A stretch of DNA of 57,016 nt. Origin: Caproiciproducens sp. MSJ-32 (GTDB lineage: Bacteria > Bacillota > Clostridia > Clostridiales > Clostridiaceae). The translations under genes and the position numbers were made by a program. The notes beneath the pieces were generated by a model. The model was given only the letters and a program-made list of their open reading frames with translations, had not been told where the DNA came from and searched no databases. How positions within the stretch are numbered: position 1 is the stretch's first letter; every line of letters begins with the position of its first letter. Of this stretch, positions 37,884 to 46,946 are shown in pieces. The stretch covers positions 1 to 57,016 of the forward strand of contig NZ_JAHLPS010000060.1 in assembly GCF_018918055.1 (NCBI RefSeq). The letters run 5' to 3'.

Positions 37884-38561
37884 CTAAAGCTTTGTGCTTT
37901 TCACATTCGTTAAGGGTATGCTTTTTTCTGTTAAGTTAAATTTATATTTGTCTAATCCAGAATTAAAGGCGCATTCATAATAATCTTTTGTGATTATAAA
38001 GCTATCATTAACTTTTTCTAATTCAAGATTATGTACTAAATCAGCAGTAAAATTTTTGATTTCTTCAGGCTTTTTATTATAAGCGTAATCAAAGGAAAAG
38101 CTTTCTGTTAATACAAGCTGATAAATATTATTGCCTTTTTTCAATGAAGTTATTTTTGGAGTTGAGGAAATATTAAAAATTTTAACATCCTTTGTATTAG
38201 CCCAATCTCTTAAAAAGGCGATTCTTTTAAATTCATATTCTAAGGAATAAGCTCCAAAATTATTGGAAATATCATAAAATTTATAAAGTTCTTCCACATT
38301 TCCAGTAATAAAGGATTTATTACGTATTGTGTATAGATTTCTTAAGTAAGAAAGAATTAAATTCTCATCAGAAACTTCAGCTGTTGTATCTGTTATAAAA
38401 CTTCCAACATTTAAGGTATTTTCTGAATTTATAATATTATTTACATATTTATTATTAGAAGTATTTGCTATAGATATAAAAAATAATGTTACCAAAAAGA
38501 TTGAGATTAAATTATAAATTCCTGAATAAATTATTTTATTATAATCATTATCCTTTTTCAT
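37884..38561 (-). CDS. Membrane-anchored protein resembling the N-terminal domain of Amidase_6 proteins
   Basis: 225 aa from the ATG at 38561, chosen for AGGAGGT 5 bases upstream; a longer frame starts at 38600 without RBS. Basic N-terminus, one membrane helix (about residues 12-32), then an extracellular alpha/beta domain. The segments FLRDWANTKDVKIFNISSTP and NIYQLVLTESFSFDYAYN resemble the domain found before the amidase in clostridial Amidase_6 cell-wall proteins, but no amidase follows. Possibly a stand-alone envelope module. Function unknown. Single gene. Confidence 0.6.
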   Translation of the reverse strand: MKKDNDYNKIIYSGIYNLISIFLVTLFFISIANTSNNKYVNNIINSENTLNVGSFITDTTAEVSDENLILSYLRNLYTIRNKSFITGNVEELYKFYDISNNFGAYSLEYEFKRIAFLRDWANTKDVKIFNISSTPKITSLKKGNNIYQLVLTESFSFDYAYNKKPEEIKNFTADLVHNLELEKVNDSFIITKDYYECAFNSGLDKYKFNLTEKSIPLTNVKSTKL

Positions 38562-38688
38562 AGTTAACCTCCTATAAAAGTTACTATTTCTAGTATGCAC
38601 ATTAAAAAATAAAATATTAGAAAAAATGTTTGGGGTCTGACCCCATTACATTTGTTGGAAGTTTATGAAGTTTAGATTATGAAGAGTG

Positions 38689-38717
38689 TTTACAAGAATT
38701 TTCTATTATGATATATT
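38689..38717 (+). promoter_or_regulatory. Promoter of the thi operon
   Basis: TTTACA (38689-38694), 17-bp spacer, TATATT (38712-38717), about 12 bases before the expected start of the riboswitch. Confidence 0.6.
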
Positions 38718-38735
38718 AAAATTAAAATTGAATAT

Positions 38736-38828
38736 CTCACAGGGGAGCTTGTGTAGCAGGCTGAGAGGAAGTAATCAAACTTCGACCCTTAAACCTGATT
38801 TGGGTAATGCCAACGTAGGAAGTGTTAG
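38736..38828 (+). promoter_or_regulatory. TPP riboswitch (THI element)
   Basis: All conserved blocks are present in order: CAGGGGAGC, GCTGAGAGGA, GACCCTTAAACCTGAT, TGGGTAATGCCAACGTAGGA. Binds thiamine pyrophosphate and should switch the terminator at 38846-38879, controlling thiM-thiE-thiD. Confidence 0.95.
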
Positions 38829-38845
38829 TTTATAGTGCTTATTAT

Positions 38846-38879
38846 GCGGGAAATACCTAAGGGTTTTTCCCGCTTTTTT
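38846..38879 (+). terminator. Riboswitch-controlled terminator
   Basis: Stem GCGGGAAA / TTTCCCGC with an inner ACC/GGT pairing and six T, 18 bases after the riboswitch. Confidence 0.85.
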
Positions 38880-38909
38880 AAATTTTCAGAAATATTAGGA
38901 GGTATGTAT

Positions 38910-39734
38910 ATGTTTAGTGAAATGCTTAAAAATCTTAGAGAAAAAAGACCCCTTGTCCACTGTATAACAAATTATGTAACAGTAAATGACTGTGCAAATA
39001 TTTTACTTGCTTGTGGAGGATCTCCAATTATGGCTGATGATAGTTCAGAAGTAGAGGAAATAACTTCAATTTGCGGCGGCTTAGATATTAACATTGGAAC
39101 TTTAAATAAAAATACTATTCCAGCAATGTTTTTGGCTGGGAAGAAAGCAAATGAGTTAAATCATCCGGTTGTTTTAGATCCAGTTGGGGCAGGAGCTTCA
39201 ACTCTTCGTACAAATACAGCTAAGGAATTAATAGAGAAGGTAAAGTTTACAGTTATTCGTGGAAATATTTCTGAAATAAAAACTTTAGCCTTAGGGAGTG
39301 GAAGGACTAAGGGAGTAGATGCAGATATTGCAGATGCAGTTACTGAAGAAAACATTGCTGATGTGATGAAATTTGCTAAGAATTTTGCAAGAGAAACAAA
39401 GGCTATAATTGCAATTACAGGAGCTATAGATATAGTTTGTGATGCTGAAAAGGCTTATATAATTAGAAATGGTCATCCAATGATGTCTATGATTACAGGA
39501 AGCGGCTGTATGTTAACTGCATTGATAACTGCATATATAACAGCTAATCAAGGGAAAAATTTAGAAGCAACAGCAGCTGCTGTTGCGGCTATGGGACTAT
39601 GTGGAGAACTTGCATATAAAAAGCTTGAAGAAAATAATGCAGGAAATTCAACTTATAGAAATTATCTTATAGATGAGATTTATAAATTAAGGGGTGAAAA
39701 ATTAGATGAAGCTGCAAAAGTTGAAGTTAGATAG
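38910..39734 (+). CDS. thiM: Hydroxyethylthiazole kinase
   Basis: Phosphorylates the thiazole moiety salvaged from degraded thiamine. ATG at 38910 (274 aa) is 6 bases after AGGAGGT; an ATG at 38904 is too close. HCITNYVTVNDCANILLA near the N-terminus, DPVGAG (about residue 90), and the ATP-binding GSGCMLTALITAY. First gene of the TPP-controlled operon; its 3' end overlaps thiE by 29 bases. Confidence 0.95.
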   Translation: MFSEMLKNLREKRPLVHCITNYVTVNDCANILLACGGSPIMADDSSEVEEITSICGGLDINIGTLNKNTIPAMFLAGKKANELNHPVVLDPVGAGASTLRTNTAKELIEKVKFTVIRGNISEIKTLALGSGRTKGVDADIADAVTEENIADVMKFAKNFARETKAIIAITGAIDIVCDAEKAYIIRNGHPMMSMITGSGCMLTALITAYITANQGKNLEATAAAVAAMGLCGELAYKKLEENNAGNSTYRNYLIDEIYKLRGEKLDEAAKVEVR

Positions 39735-40365
39735 AAAGTCAATGCTTCTCTATGCTGTAACTGATAGAGCCTGGCTTGGAGCTAAAAGTCTTTCTATGGT
39801 GGTAAGAGAGGCCTTGGAAGGTGGAGCAAGCTTTATACAATTAAGGGAGAAAAATTTACCCTTTGATGAATTTTTAGCAGAGGCAAATGAAATAAAAGAA
39901 CTTTGTAAAGAATATATGGTTCCTTTTGTAATTAATGATAATGTAGATGTGGCTTTAGCTTGTGATGCCGATGGTGTTCATCTAGGGCAGGATGATATGA
40001 GTCCAATTGAAGCACGTAAAATGCTAGGAGATAATAAGATAATTGGAATATCAGCTGTAAATTTAGAACAAGCTATATTGGCTGAAAAGCAGGGAGCAGA
40101 TTACCTAGGCGTTGGGGCAGTATTTCCTACCTCTACAAAGGAAGATGCTGATTATGTCAGTTATGAAGAACTAAAAAAAATTTGTGAAGCTGTAAGCATT
40201 CCAGTAGTGGCTATTGGCGGTATAGGAGCTAATAATATTATGGAGCTTAAAGGTAGTGGAATTGATGGGATTTCAGTTGTTTCAGCTATATTTGCTCAAA
40301 AAAATATTAAGGAAGCAACAGAAAATCTTCTTAAACTTTCAAAAGAAATGGTCTCATCAAAATAA
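39706..40365 (+). CDS. thiE: Thiamine-phosphate synthase
   Basis: Joins hydroxymethylpyrimidine diphosphate and thiazole phosphate. TIM-barrel with LYAVTDR, FIQLREKN, FVINDNVDVAL, ADGVHLGQDD and the C-terminal GGIGANNI phosphate loop. 219 aa. The ATG lies inside thiM, so translation is probably coupled. The alternative ATG at 39742 would be too short at the N-terminus but is not excluded. Confidence 0.95.
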   Translation: MKLQKLKLDRKSMLLYAVTDRAWLGAKSLSMVVREALEGGASFIQLREKNLPFDEFLAEANEIKELCKEYMVPFVINDNVDVALACDADGVHLGQDDMSPIEARKMLGDNKIIGISAVNLEQAILAEKQGADYLGVGAVFPTSTKEDADYVSYEELKKICEAVSIPVVAIGGIGANNIMELKGSGIDGISVVSAIFAQKNIKEATENLLKLSKEMVSSK

Positions 40366-40399
40366 TATTTAGGGGATTTTTAAGGAGGGAAGAAGCTTA

Positions 40400-41191
40400 A
40401 TGATAAAAAAAGTATTAACTATTGCAGGTTCAGATTCTAGTGGTGGAGCTGGAATTCAGGCAGATCTTAAAACTATTACTGTACATAAAATGTATGGCAT
40501 GAGTGTTATAACTGCCTTAACAGCCCAAAATACAACAGGGGTATATGGGATTTTAGAAGCATCTCCTGATTTTGTGGCAAATCAAATAGAGTGTATATTT
40601 AATGATATTTATCCAGACGCGGTTAAAATTGGAATGGTATCTAATAGTGAAATAATTAAAGTAATAGCGGAAAAATTAACTGAATATAAGGCTAAAAATA
40701 TTGTTGTAGATCCAGTAATGGTTGCTACAAGTGGAAGCAAATTGATTAGTGATGAAGCAATAAACATTCTTGTGAAGGACCTTATTCCTTTAGCTAGAGT
40801 TATTACTCCTAATATTCCAGAAGCAGAAGTTTTATGTGGTTTTAAAATTAATAATGAAAAGGACATGGTAGAAGCTGCCAAGGCAATTTCAAAAAATTTT
40901 AAAGGAGCAGTATTAGTTAAGGGCGGCCATTTAGCTAAGGATGCAACAGATTTACTTTATGAAAATGGAAATATTCATTGGTTTAAGACTAAAAAGATAA
41001 ATACATTAAATACTCATGGGACTGGTTGTACTTTATCTTCTGCTATAGCTTGTAACCTTGCTGATGGTAAGAGTTTAGCAGAGAGTATAGAAAAGGCTAA
41101 AAACTATTTAACAGGTGCTTTAAAGGCAGGTCTTGATCTCGGAAAGGGAAATGGACCGTTAGAACATAGCTACAGTATAAGGAGTTGGTAG
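40400..41191 (+). CDS. thiD: Hydroxymethylpyrimidine/phosphomethylpyrimidine kinase
   Basis: Two successive phosphorylations giving hydroxymethylpyrimidine diphosphate for ThiE. Ribokinase-like fold with AGSDSSGGAGIQADLKT, DPVMVATSG and the anion hole NTHGTGCTLSSAIA. 263 aa. RBS GGAGGGAAG. The last codons (AGG AGT TGG TAG) are already part of the heptad repeat that follows, so the natural C-terminus has been replaced by repeat sequence. Together thiMED recycles thiamine breakdown products; no de novo thiC or thiG is present. Confidence 0.95.
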   Translation: MIKKVLTIAGSDSSGGAGIQADLKTITVHKMYGMSVITALTAQNTTGVYGILEASPDFVANQIECIFNDIYPDAVKIGMVSNSEIIKVIAEKLTEYKAKNIVVDPVMVATSGSKLISDEAINILVKDLIPLARVITPNIPEAEVLCGFKINNEKDMVEAAKAISKNFKGAVLVKGGHLAKDATDLLYENGNIHWFKTKKINTLNTHGTGCTLSSAIACNLADGKSLAESIEKAKNYLTGALKAGLDLGKGNGPLEHSYSIRSW

Positions 41192-41323
41192 TTAGTAGTT
41201 AGGAGTTAGGAGTGTGGAGTTAGTAGTTAGGAGTTAGGAGTGTGGAGTTAGTAGTTTGGAGTGTGGAGTTAGTAGTTAGGAGTGTGGAGTTTGGAGTGGG
41301 CTTCAGTTAGGAGTTAGTAGTTT
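41180..41323. repeat. Heptanucleotide repeat tract (GGAGTNN/GTAGTTA), about 19 units
   Basis: Longest of the tracts: GTAGTTA, GGAGTTA, GGAGTGT, GGAGTTT in exact 7-bp phase until about 41300, then one more GGAGTTA-GTAGTTT block. It begins inside the thiD reading frame. Internal 21-35 bp blocks repeat, indicating slippage expansion. Confidence 0.88.
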
Positions 41324-41378
41324 GATGGAGAGAATAGTTTCTAGAGCTTAAGTTTAAACAGAGTATAAATTAAATATA

Positions 41379-41422
41379 AAAAGAAGTTGTTTCCTAGCTT
41401 AAATAGGAAGCAGCTTCTTTTC
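41379..41422 (+). terminator. Terminator of the thi operon
   Basis: 17-bp stem AAAAGAAGTTGTTTCCT / AGGAAGCAGCTTCTTTT (two G-T pairs). The gap from here to ssrA (about 350 bases) is AT-rich; apart from the ssrA promoter I see nothing in it. Confidence 0.85.
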
Positions 41423-41775
41423 AATTTACCTAATTCAGCTGGCTAAATTATATCAGTGCTTCTTAAAACTTATTTTTTTATTTCATAACTTTTTAAATCT
41501 GTTTGCAGTATTTATATAAATTATTGCTTATATTGTAACTACTAAAGTTAAAATGCTTATAATAATAGATAGGGAGACTGATTTACCTGGAAATATATAA
41601 AGAACTGGAGGATGAATAAACTTAATAAAAGTTAAATTTGTCTGAAATTTTTTCTAAAAATACTAATAAGATTAACTTTAAAAAATATTTATATAATATA
41701 TTATAGATGTGTGACAAGAAAAAATATATAAAAGCTTAATTAAGTAATAGCTGGTAATACAGGAATTAATCCAAG

Positions 41776-41804
41776 TTGACATTAAAATTTATATAATATA
41801 TAAT
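41776..41804 (+). promoter_or_regulatory. Consensus promoter for ssrA
   Basis: TTGACA (41776-41781), 17-bp spacer, TATAAT (41799-41804). Both boxes are perfect; transcription would start about 45 bases before the mature tmRNA 5' end. Confidence 0.8.
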
Positions 41805-41855
41805 TGACACGTAGTTAAAATTGAATACTTCGCGTTAAACCATTTTACCTAATAT

Positions 41856-42211
41856 GGGGGCGTTTTGGCTTCGACGGGGGTAAGAGGAGTTTGATAAGCG
41901 AGCCGAGGCAAGCATGTCACCTCGTTAATAAAGTATGCATTAAATATAAACGCAGAAGACAATTTTGCATTAGCAGCTTAATATAACGCTGCTCATCAGC
42001 CCAGGGTGCCCACGCCTTGGATCACTGGTGTCATAAGAGTGGGAAACGAAGTTTAGCAAAGCTTTGAGCTAAATGGGTATTTATGAAGCTAGGGACTTAG
42101 GAGTTTGTTTGTGAGCGAACTAAGGACCGAAATCTCAGTCACAAACTACGCTCGTAGAAGGTCGGACAAATCTGCTTTCGGACAGGGGTTCGATACCCCT
42201 CGCCTCCACCA
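41856..42211 (+). ncRNA. ssrA: Transfer-messenger RNA (tmRNA)
   Basis: 356 bases. The 5' GGGGGCG pairs with CGCCTCC before the encoded 3' ACCA; the tRNA-like part is typical (TTTTGGCTTCGACGGGG at the 5' side, GGGGTTCGATACCCCT T arm). The tag reading frame at 41952-41981 gives AEDNFALAA followed by TAA, the same tag as reported for Clostridium perfringens. With SmpB it frees stalled ribosomes; RNase R, encoded 10 kb upstream, degrades the non-stop mRNAs. Confidence 0.97.
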
Positions 42212-42246
42212 TATTTTAACTATTAATTTGATACAATGCATGCAAG

Positions 42247-42270
42247 GCCTTGAGAAATCAAGGCTTTTTT
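42247..42270 (+). terminator. Terminator of ssrA
   Basis: 7-bp stem GCCTTGA / TCAAGGC with a GAAA tetraloop and six T. The IS91-like element starts directly after the T run. Confidence 0.88.
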
Positions 42271-42426
42271 GCTCTATAGGAAATTATATATTTAAGAAAT
42301 TGTGGATAAGTTCGATAAATTACCTATAGGAGTATTAAATTGGGTGATTATTTCTATGAGTAAGATAAATATTAAAAGTATACTTGAAGATAAATTTGAA
42401 GAATTTTGGGAAAAACTTTCGTATAG

Positions 42427-43173
42427 GACGGAGTTTATCAAGTAATAGACTATTGGTATAAAACTCATAAGGGAAAAAGCTATGAAGTAGGAGTAATTAC
42501 TGTTATACATACATTTGGAAGAGACTTAAAATGGAATCCTCATGTTCATGCTCTTGTAACCGAAGGTGCGATTAATAATAAGTATAAGTGGTGGAAATCA
42601 GTAGAATATGTTCCTTATGAATATCTTAGAAAGTCATGGCAAAAAACACTTCTTGATATCATAAAAAAGTATTTTAAGGATTGGAAAACTAAAAAGCTAA
42701 TAAGTGTTTTGTATAGAAAATATAAATTTATCGGAAAATTGGTACAGCAGATACATAAAAAAGGTTTTAAGTGTGTTAGAAGGTATGGTCTATATTCAAG
42801 AAAGAAAAATGCCTTAGCAAAGGAAATAATACATCTGTATAGATTTGTAAAGCAGTTAAAAATTTCTGTTATCTTAAATAGGAAAAATAAACAAGAAAAA
42901 AAGAGCTGGAAACAGAGAATAATAGAGACTTTCAATAGAAATCCGTTAGAATGCAGAAAGTGTAAAAGAGAGATGGAATTATGGAAAATCTGGCATGATG
43001 ACTATGGTTTGATATATGATATAAGGGAATCGAACTATAAGGAGGTTAAGTCAGATGGATCCAATAGACGAATATTATTACGAACTAAATCCAATAGAGA
43101 AAGAACTTATGTACAAATATCGATGCCTCAAGTGTGGTTACGAAGAATGGGCACCAGCATTTGTGGTAGATGA
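42427..43173 (+). pseudogene. IS91-family Y2 transposase remnant
   Basis: The frame is open from 42427 with YQVIDYWYKTHKG and the signature VITVIHTFGRDLKWNPHVHA, then KSWQKTLLDIIKKYF and jumps to the C-terminal part (FIGKLVQQIHKKG, VRRYGLYSRKKNALAKEI, CRKCKREMELWKIWHDDYG). An out-of-frame N-terminal piece lies at 42356-42445. The N-terminal zinc-binding region and the segment with the catalytic tyrosines are deleted, so it cannot be active. The C-terminal CxxC zinc site remains. Confidence 0.82.
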
Positions 43174-43297
43174 GATTGGTTATATGGACGAGGTTCTTCA
43201 GGATGATAGTGAATGTAAAAAAAAGGGAATGCCTGTTTTGCTATGCCCTTGTTGTAATGCAGATTTTTATTTTACTGGTGACAGTGAAAAGCAATAG
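43055..43297 (+). CDS. Small zinc-ribbon protein carried by the IS91-like element, 80 aa
   Basis: ATG with AAGGAGG 9 bases upstream, overlapping the out-of-frame end of the transposase remnant. Contains two CxxC knuckles, YRCLKCGYEEWAP (about residues 21-33) and LLCPCCNADFYF (about 62-73), giving a likely zinc ribbon, with an acidic N-terminus. A second, damaged copy sits in the other element, so it is part of the mobile unit. The stop codon lies inside the first 3' hairpin of the element. Function unknown; it might help transposition. Confidence 0.65.
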   Translation: MDPIDEYYYELNPIEKELMYKYRCLKCGYEEWAPAFVVDEIGYMDEVLQDDSECKKKGMPVLLCPCCNADFYFTGDSEKQ

Positions 43298-43343
43298 AGT
43301 GGCTATCGCCACTCTATTGAGAGTCCCCGTTAGGGGATTTTTT
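43292..43343 (+). repeat. Paired hairpins at the 3' end of the IS91-like element
   Basis: Perfect 12-bp stem CAATAGAGTGGC / GCCACTCTATTG (4-base loop TATC), then TCCCC-GTTA-GGGGA followed by six T. Repeated unchanged at 49050-49095. They may mark the termination end of rolling-circle transfer and also act as a transcription terminator. Confidence 0.75.
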
Positions 43344-43464
43344 CACTTTTTTGATTTGGAAGCCATATCACATATAATTCTGGATTTAAAAGTGGTGTAG
43401 CTGTTAGGCTTATTATAATGTATAATAATAAATAAGAAATTTCGTTTGTGATGGAGGATTAGTT

Positions 43465-44472
43465 ATGCGATATGAAGCTACTATAAATGAGTGGTCAGAA
43501 TTATATGAGATAGCTTTAAGAATTAAAGAAATGAAACCTTGGGAAAAACTATATGATTTAGATTTGATCACAATAATATTTGATGAAAACTCTGATCCTG
43601 TTATGTGCAGTATTATGGGAAAAGGTGGAGATTTTTATGGAATTGGTGTTTACATAGGATTACAAGCTATACATGATTTCTTTTTAATGTTAGAAAGCGA
43701 AAAAATGCCACCTGACCAAATAATAAGATATCAAAGATGTATAATGTGTAATTTTGGAGATAGAGAGGAACTTAGAAAAGATGAATATGAAATAATTAAA
43801 AAATTAGGATTGAAGTTTAGAGGCAGAAATAACTGGATTTATTTTAGGGTGTTTGATCCTATTTATGCCCCATATATGCCAGATAAAAATGATGTGTTGC
43901 AGATGACTAAAATCTTAAATCAATTATACTTTGCTTTAGAAGCACTGAACAATGGACTTAAAGTAAATTTTGAAAAAGGCAAAACATTACTAAGAAAATT
44001 TGATAAAGAAAGTAATTCTTGGATAAATCAAGAATTCCCTGTTTTTGTACCTGAAGCAGAGTATCCAGTTCCGCTAATTAACGATGAGATTCTTATAAAA
44101 AGACTAAGAAAACAAAAGGCAAATAAAGCAATTATAGATTTAGATATAGTTCATATAAATTCAATTATTAATGATAAAAAGTATGATAAACCTTTATCTA
44201 TGAGGATGTGCATTATGTCAGACAGAAATACTGGTATGGTATTATCGCAATATGTATTGGTACCAGAGGATGATGAGGTAATTATAATGAATTCGACAGT
44301 TATAAATTATGTTCTTTCAATAGGAATACCTAAAGTAATTTATGTAAGAGATAGGTATATGAATAGTATTATGAAAGATCTATGTCAAAAATTAAAAATA
44401 GATTTAAATATATCTCATCAATTACCTGCAATAGATTTTTTTGTGCAAGAATTTGCTAACTATAGTTTTTAA
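43465..44472 (+). CDS. Hypothetical protein, 335 aa, next to a SEC-C gene
   Basis: I do not recognise it with certainty; the layout resembles the uncharacterised DUF7309/DUF6930 type proteins. N-terminal alpha/beta region (about residues 1-170, with GKGGDFYGIGVYIGLQAIHDF), then a second region (about 200-335) with YVLVPEDDEVIIMNSTVINYV and IPKVIYVRDRYM, which looks like an RNase H-like or nuclease-type fold. Soluble, no signal peptide. ATG behind TGGAGGA. The SEC-C gene follows at 140 bases, perhaps in the same unit. Sits between two IS91-like copies. Confidence 0.6.
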   Translation: MRYEATINEWSELYEIALRIKEMKPWEKLYDLDLITIIFDENSDPVMCSIMGKGGDFYGIGVYIGLQAIHDFFLMLESEKMPPDQIIRYQRCIMCNFGDREELRKDEYEIIKKLGLKFRGRNNWIYFRVFDPIYAPYMPDKNDVLQMTKILNQLYFALEALNNGLKVNFEKGKTLLRKFDKESNSWINQEFPVFVPEAEYPVPLINDEILIKRLRKQKANKAIIDLDIVHINSIINDKKYDKPLSMRMCIMSDRNTGMVLSQYVLVPEDDEVIIMNSTVINYVLSIGIPKVIYVRDRYMNSIMKDLCQKLKIDLNISHQLPAIDFFVQEFANYSF

Positions 44473-44611
44473 ACTGGGCTTTATATCAATAGTTAGAATG
44501 GGGGAAGTTGCAATAAGCTTGATATAAAGATAGTAAGATAACTCAAAGGGGAGATGAAATTCAAATATCATATAACTTAACAGAACTTTAATTATAGGAG
44601 GGAGGTTATTT

Positions 44612-45553
44612 ATGAAAATAGGAAGAAATGATCCATGCCCTTGTGGTAGTGGTAAAAAATACAAGAAGTGTTGTATAGATAAAATAAAACCAGAAATTAA
44701 TATTAATAGTTTTAGGAATTTTCTTTTAGAATTATGGTCTTTTGAAGAAGTGAATGAAATGACGAATAACGAAATAATAGAAAAATTACAAAGTATAGGG
44801 ATTATGTTTAATAAAGAAATATTTTTAAAAGATATAGAAAGATATTATTCCGCAGAACAGATATCTGAAAATTGGTTTAAGACTTATAATGTGACAGCAA
44901 TTGGGAGAGATGAGGATTTTCCTTTTTTTGCAGCATGGGTATTATGGGAAAGGCTTGCCCCCAAAGATGTTTTATCAATGGAGCAAATGGCAGATTTGAT
45001 TGAAGAAGGATATGAATATCTAAATGATAATAAAATTATTTTGGCATGTGATAAATGGTTAAAAGTTTGGGAAGGTATAAAAAATAAAATAAAAACAAAT
45101 TTTGATACACTTGAATATTTGGATAAAGAGTATAGTGGAAGTTTTGATGTAATAGGCTTTTGTCAAGATTTAGAAAGCGAGTTATATAATGCAGGGCTTG
45201 ATGAACCAAAATATTTTGAGATCAGGATTAATTATTGCAAAGAATTTCTATATTATTTTCCTAATGAAAATGAAGAATTAATTTATCAGATGAGGAGAGC
45301 AATAATAGAGTCTTATGTTAAATTAAATAAATTAGAAGAAGTGAAAAATGAGTGTGAAAAATTAATATTAGATTTCCCGAAGAATCCTTGGAGTTATATT
45401 GCTTATGGGGATGCATATTGCTTGCATAAAAGTGATATATATGATGCTGTTAAGGCAAAAGAATTGTATCAAAAAGGACTTTCTGTAGCTACAGGAGAAG
45501 AAGAAAAAGAAATTATTAAGGAAAGGTTAATATATTTAGATGGTTCATTGTAA
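44612..45553 (+). CDS. SEC-C motif and TPR-like helical protein, 313 aa
   Basis: Residues 3-20 are a SEC-C zinc-binding motif ([18 protein letters not shown]), as at the C-terminus of SecA, here at the N-terminus. The rest is helical, with TPR-like repeats near the end ([20 protein letters not shown], then [10 protein letters not shown]). No catalytic motif. ATG behind GGAGGGAGG. Neighbour of the 335-aa protein; the pair lacks any link to the c-di-GMP remnants that follow. An adaptor role (ribosome or SecB/translocation contact) is conceivable, not shown. Confidence 0.7.
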   Translation: MKIGRNDPCPCGSGKKYKKCCIDKIKPEININSFRNFLLELWSFEEVNEMTNNEIIEKLQSIGIMFNKEIFLKDIERYYSAEQISENWFKTYNVTAIGRDEDFPFFAAWVLWERLAPKDVLSMEQMADLIEEGYEYLNDNKIILACDKWLKVWEGIKNKIKTNFDTLEYLDKEYSGSFDVIGFCQDLESELYNAGLDEPKYFEIRINYCKEFLYYFPNENEELIYQMRRAIIESYVKLNKLEEVKNECEKLILDFPKNPWSYIAYGDAYCLHKSDIYDAVKAKELYQKGLSVATGEEEKEIIKERLIYLDGSL

Positions 45554-45554
45554 A

Positions 45555-45767
45555 ATTAAATGCAACAGATAAAAAATATTAAAACCATAGTGAAAATCAT
45601 GTATGATATAGGTGTCAAATCCAAACATACAGGAGGTTTTCACTATGGTTCATGATACTGATTATAACACACCTATACCTTCTTTTAAACAAGATGGGCT
45701 TAAGGCTGATTTTGACTATTGTCAGTCCTATTCTACATGATTTTTTCACAGGGGTGTTGCATTTAAT
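45555..45767 (+). mobile_element. Internally deleted insertion sequence (213 bp)
   Basis: Outer inverted repeats ATTAAATGCAACA (45555-45567) and TGTTGCATTTAAT (45755-45767), with a second pair GTGAAAATCATGTA / TACATGATTTTTTCAC inside. A 31-codon ORF starting at 45645 (RBS AGGAGGT) looks like a transposase start (MVHDTDYNTPIPSFKQ) that stops near the right repeat. The IS family is not recognised. It lies exactly where the 5' end of the next gene is lost. Confidence 0.65.
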
Positions 45768-46933
45768 ATTGCAATTTAAGTATTCTAAAAAAAGATAATA
45801 AAGAAAAAATATTATCTTATACTATATATCCGATTTTTAATAGGAAACAAGTAGATGGTGCAGTAATTAATTTTTTAGATATAACTGATAAAATTATCAA
45901 GGATAAAGAAATAAATTATATTGCATATCATGATAGTTTGACAGGAACTTTTAACAGAACTTTTTTCAAAAATGAAATAAAAAATATAGATAAAGAAGAT
46001 AATTTGCCTATATCTGTTATTATGGGTGATGTAAATGGATTAAAATTAACAAATGATGCATTTGGGCATTTAATGGGTGACAAGCTTTTGATAACAGCAG
46101 CAAATGTAATGAAAAAAGTATGCAGAGAAAATGACATTATAGTCAGATGGGGAGGAGATGAATTTATTATTATACTCCCTAAAACTAAAGGAAAATATGC
46201 TGAAAATTTATGTAAAAGAATTAACGAAGAATGTAAAAAAGAATTTATTGAGGCTGTTAATTTATCTATTTCTTTGGGATATTCTACAAAATATAGTATT
46301 CAACAGGATATAATGAAAGTAATAACAGATTCTGAAGATATGATGTATAGTATTAAAATGTTAGAAAGTAAAAGCCAAAAAAGTAAAACATTAAAAATTA
46401 TTATTGAAACTTTATATGAAAGAAGTAAGCAAGATGTGGAACATTCAAAAAACGTAAGCAGACTATGTAAGCTTATAGGAGAAACTTTGGAATTATCCTT
46501 AAAAGAAGTTTCTGAACTTGAAATTTTGGGCGATATTCATGATGTTGGTAAAATAGGTGTAAGTTTAAATATTTTAAATAAAACAACTCAACTTACTGAA
46601 GCTGATTGGATTGAAGTAAAAAGACATTCAGAAATAGGTTATCGTATAGTTTCAGCAACTAATGAATTTTCTTTTTTAGGGGATGCTATTCTTGCACATC
46701 ATGAATGGTATAATGGCAGTGGGTATCCAAATGGACTTAAGGGTGAAAAAATTCATAAAATGGCGAGAATTTTAGCAATTGCAGATGCATATGATGCCAT
46801 GATAAGCTATAGACCATATAGAAAATCAAAAACAAAAGAGGAAGCTATAAATGAATTAATAAAATATAAAGGTATACAATTTGATTCGGATTTAGTTGAT
46901 TTATTTGTTAATAAAGTGATAAATAAAATTTAA
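45767..46933 (+). pseudogene. 5'-truncated PAS-GGDEF-HD-GYP protein
   Basis: The frame is open from the edge of the deleted IS, with sense codons before any start: PAS-end sequence YPIFNRKQVDGAVINFLDIT, then GGDEF domain with intact VRWGGDEFIIILP (about 46145-46180) and HD-GYP with HDVGKIG and HHEWYNGSGYPNGLKG. The N-terminal sensor part is missing, as is any good RBS; TTG at 45938 is the first start. If expressed, both cyclase and phosphodiesterase motifs look intact, but the input domain is gone. Confidence 0.8.
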
Positions 46934-46946
46934 TTTTAAAATGTAA

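Larger units (their letters stand above)
42272..43378 (+). mobile_element. IS91-like element, copy 1 (decayed)
   Basis: Bounded on the left by a 71-bp segment repeated at 48631-48701 and on the right by CCATATCACATATAAT, shared with the copy ending near 49134. Contains a broken Y2-type transposase, a small zinc-ribbon gene and two 3' subterminal hairpins. No inverted terminal repeats or target duplication are seen, as expected for rolling-circle IS91 elements. Boundaries come from comparing the two copies. Confidence 0.75.

Noticed and set aside
38625..38660. Hairpin TGGGGTCTGACCCCA as a terminator
   Set aside because: Short palindrome without T run, between divergent units; left as unassigned.
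42180..42211. Attachment site for an integrative island at the ssrA 3' end
   Set aside because: The region after ssrA is accessory, but the 3' end of tmRNA (GGTTCGATACCCCTCGCC) is not repeated in the window and no integrase is seen.
42105..42329. Plus-strand ORF of 74 codons
   Set aside because: Lies within the 3' half of tmRNA and its terminator; not a protein gene.
42615..42935. Minus-strand ORF of 106 codons, and its like at 48651-48920
   Set aside because: Antisense to the transposase remnant, whose frame carries recognisable IS91 motifs.
43170..43400. Plus-strand ORF of 76 codons
   Set aside because: Out-of-frame shadow of the zinc-ribbon gene that runs through the two 3' hairpins.
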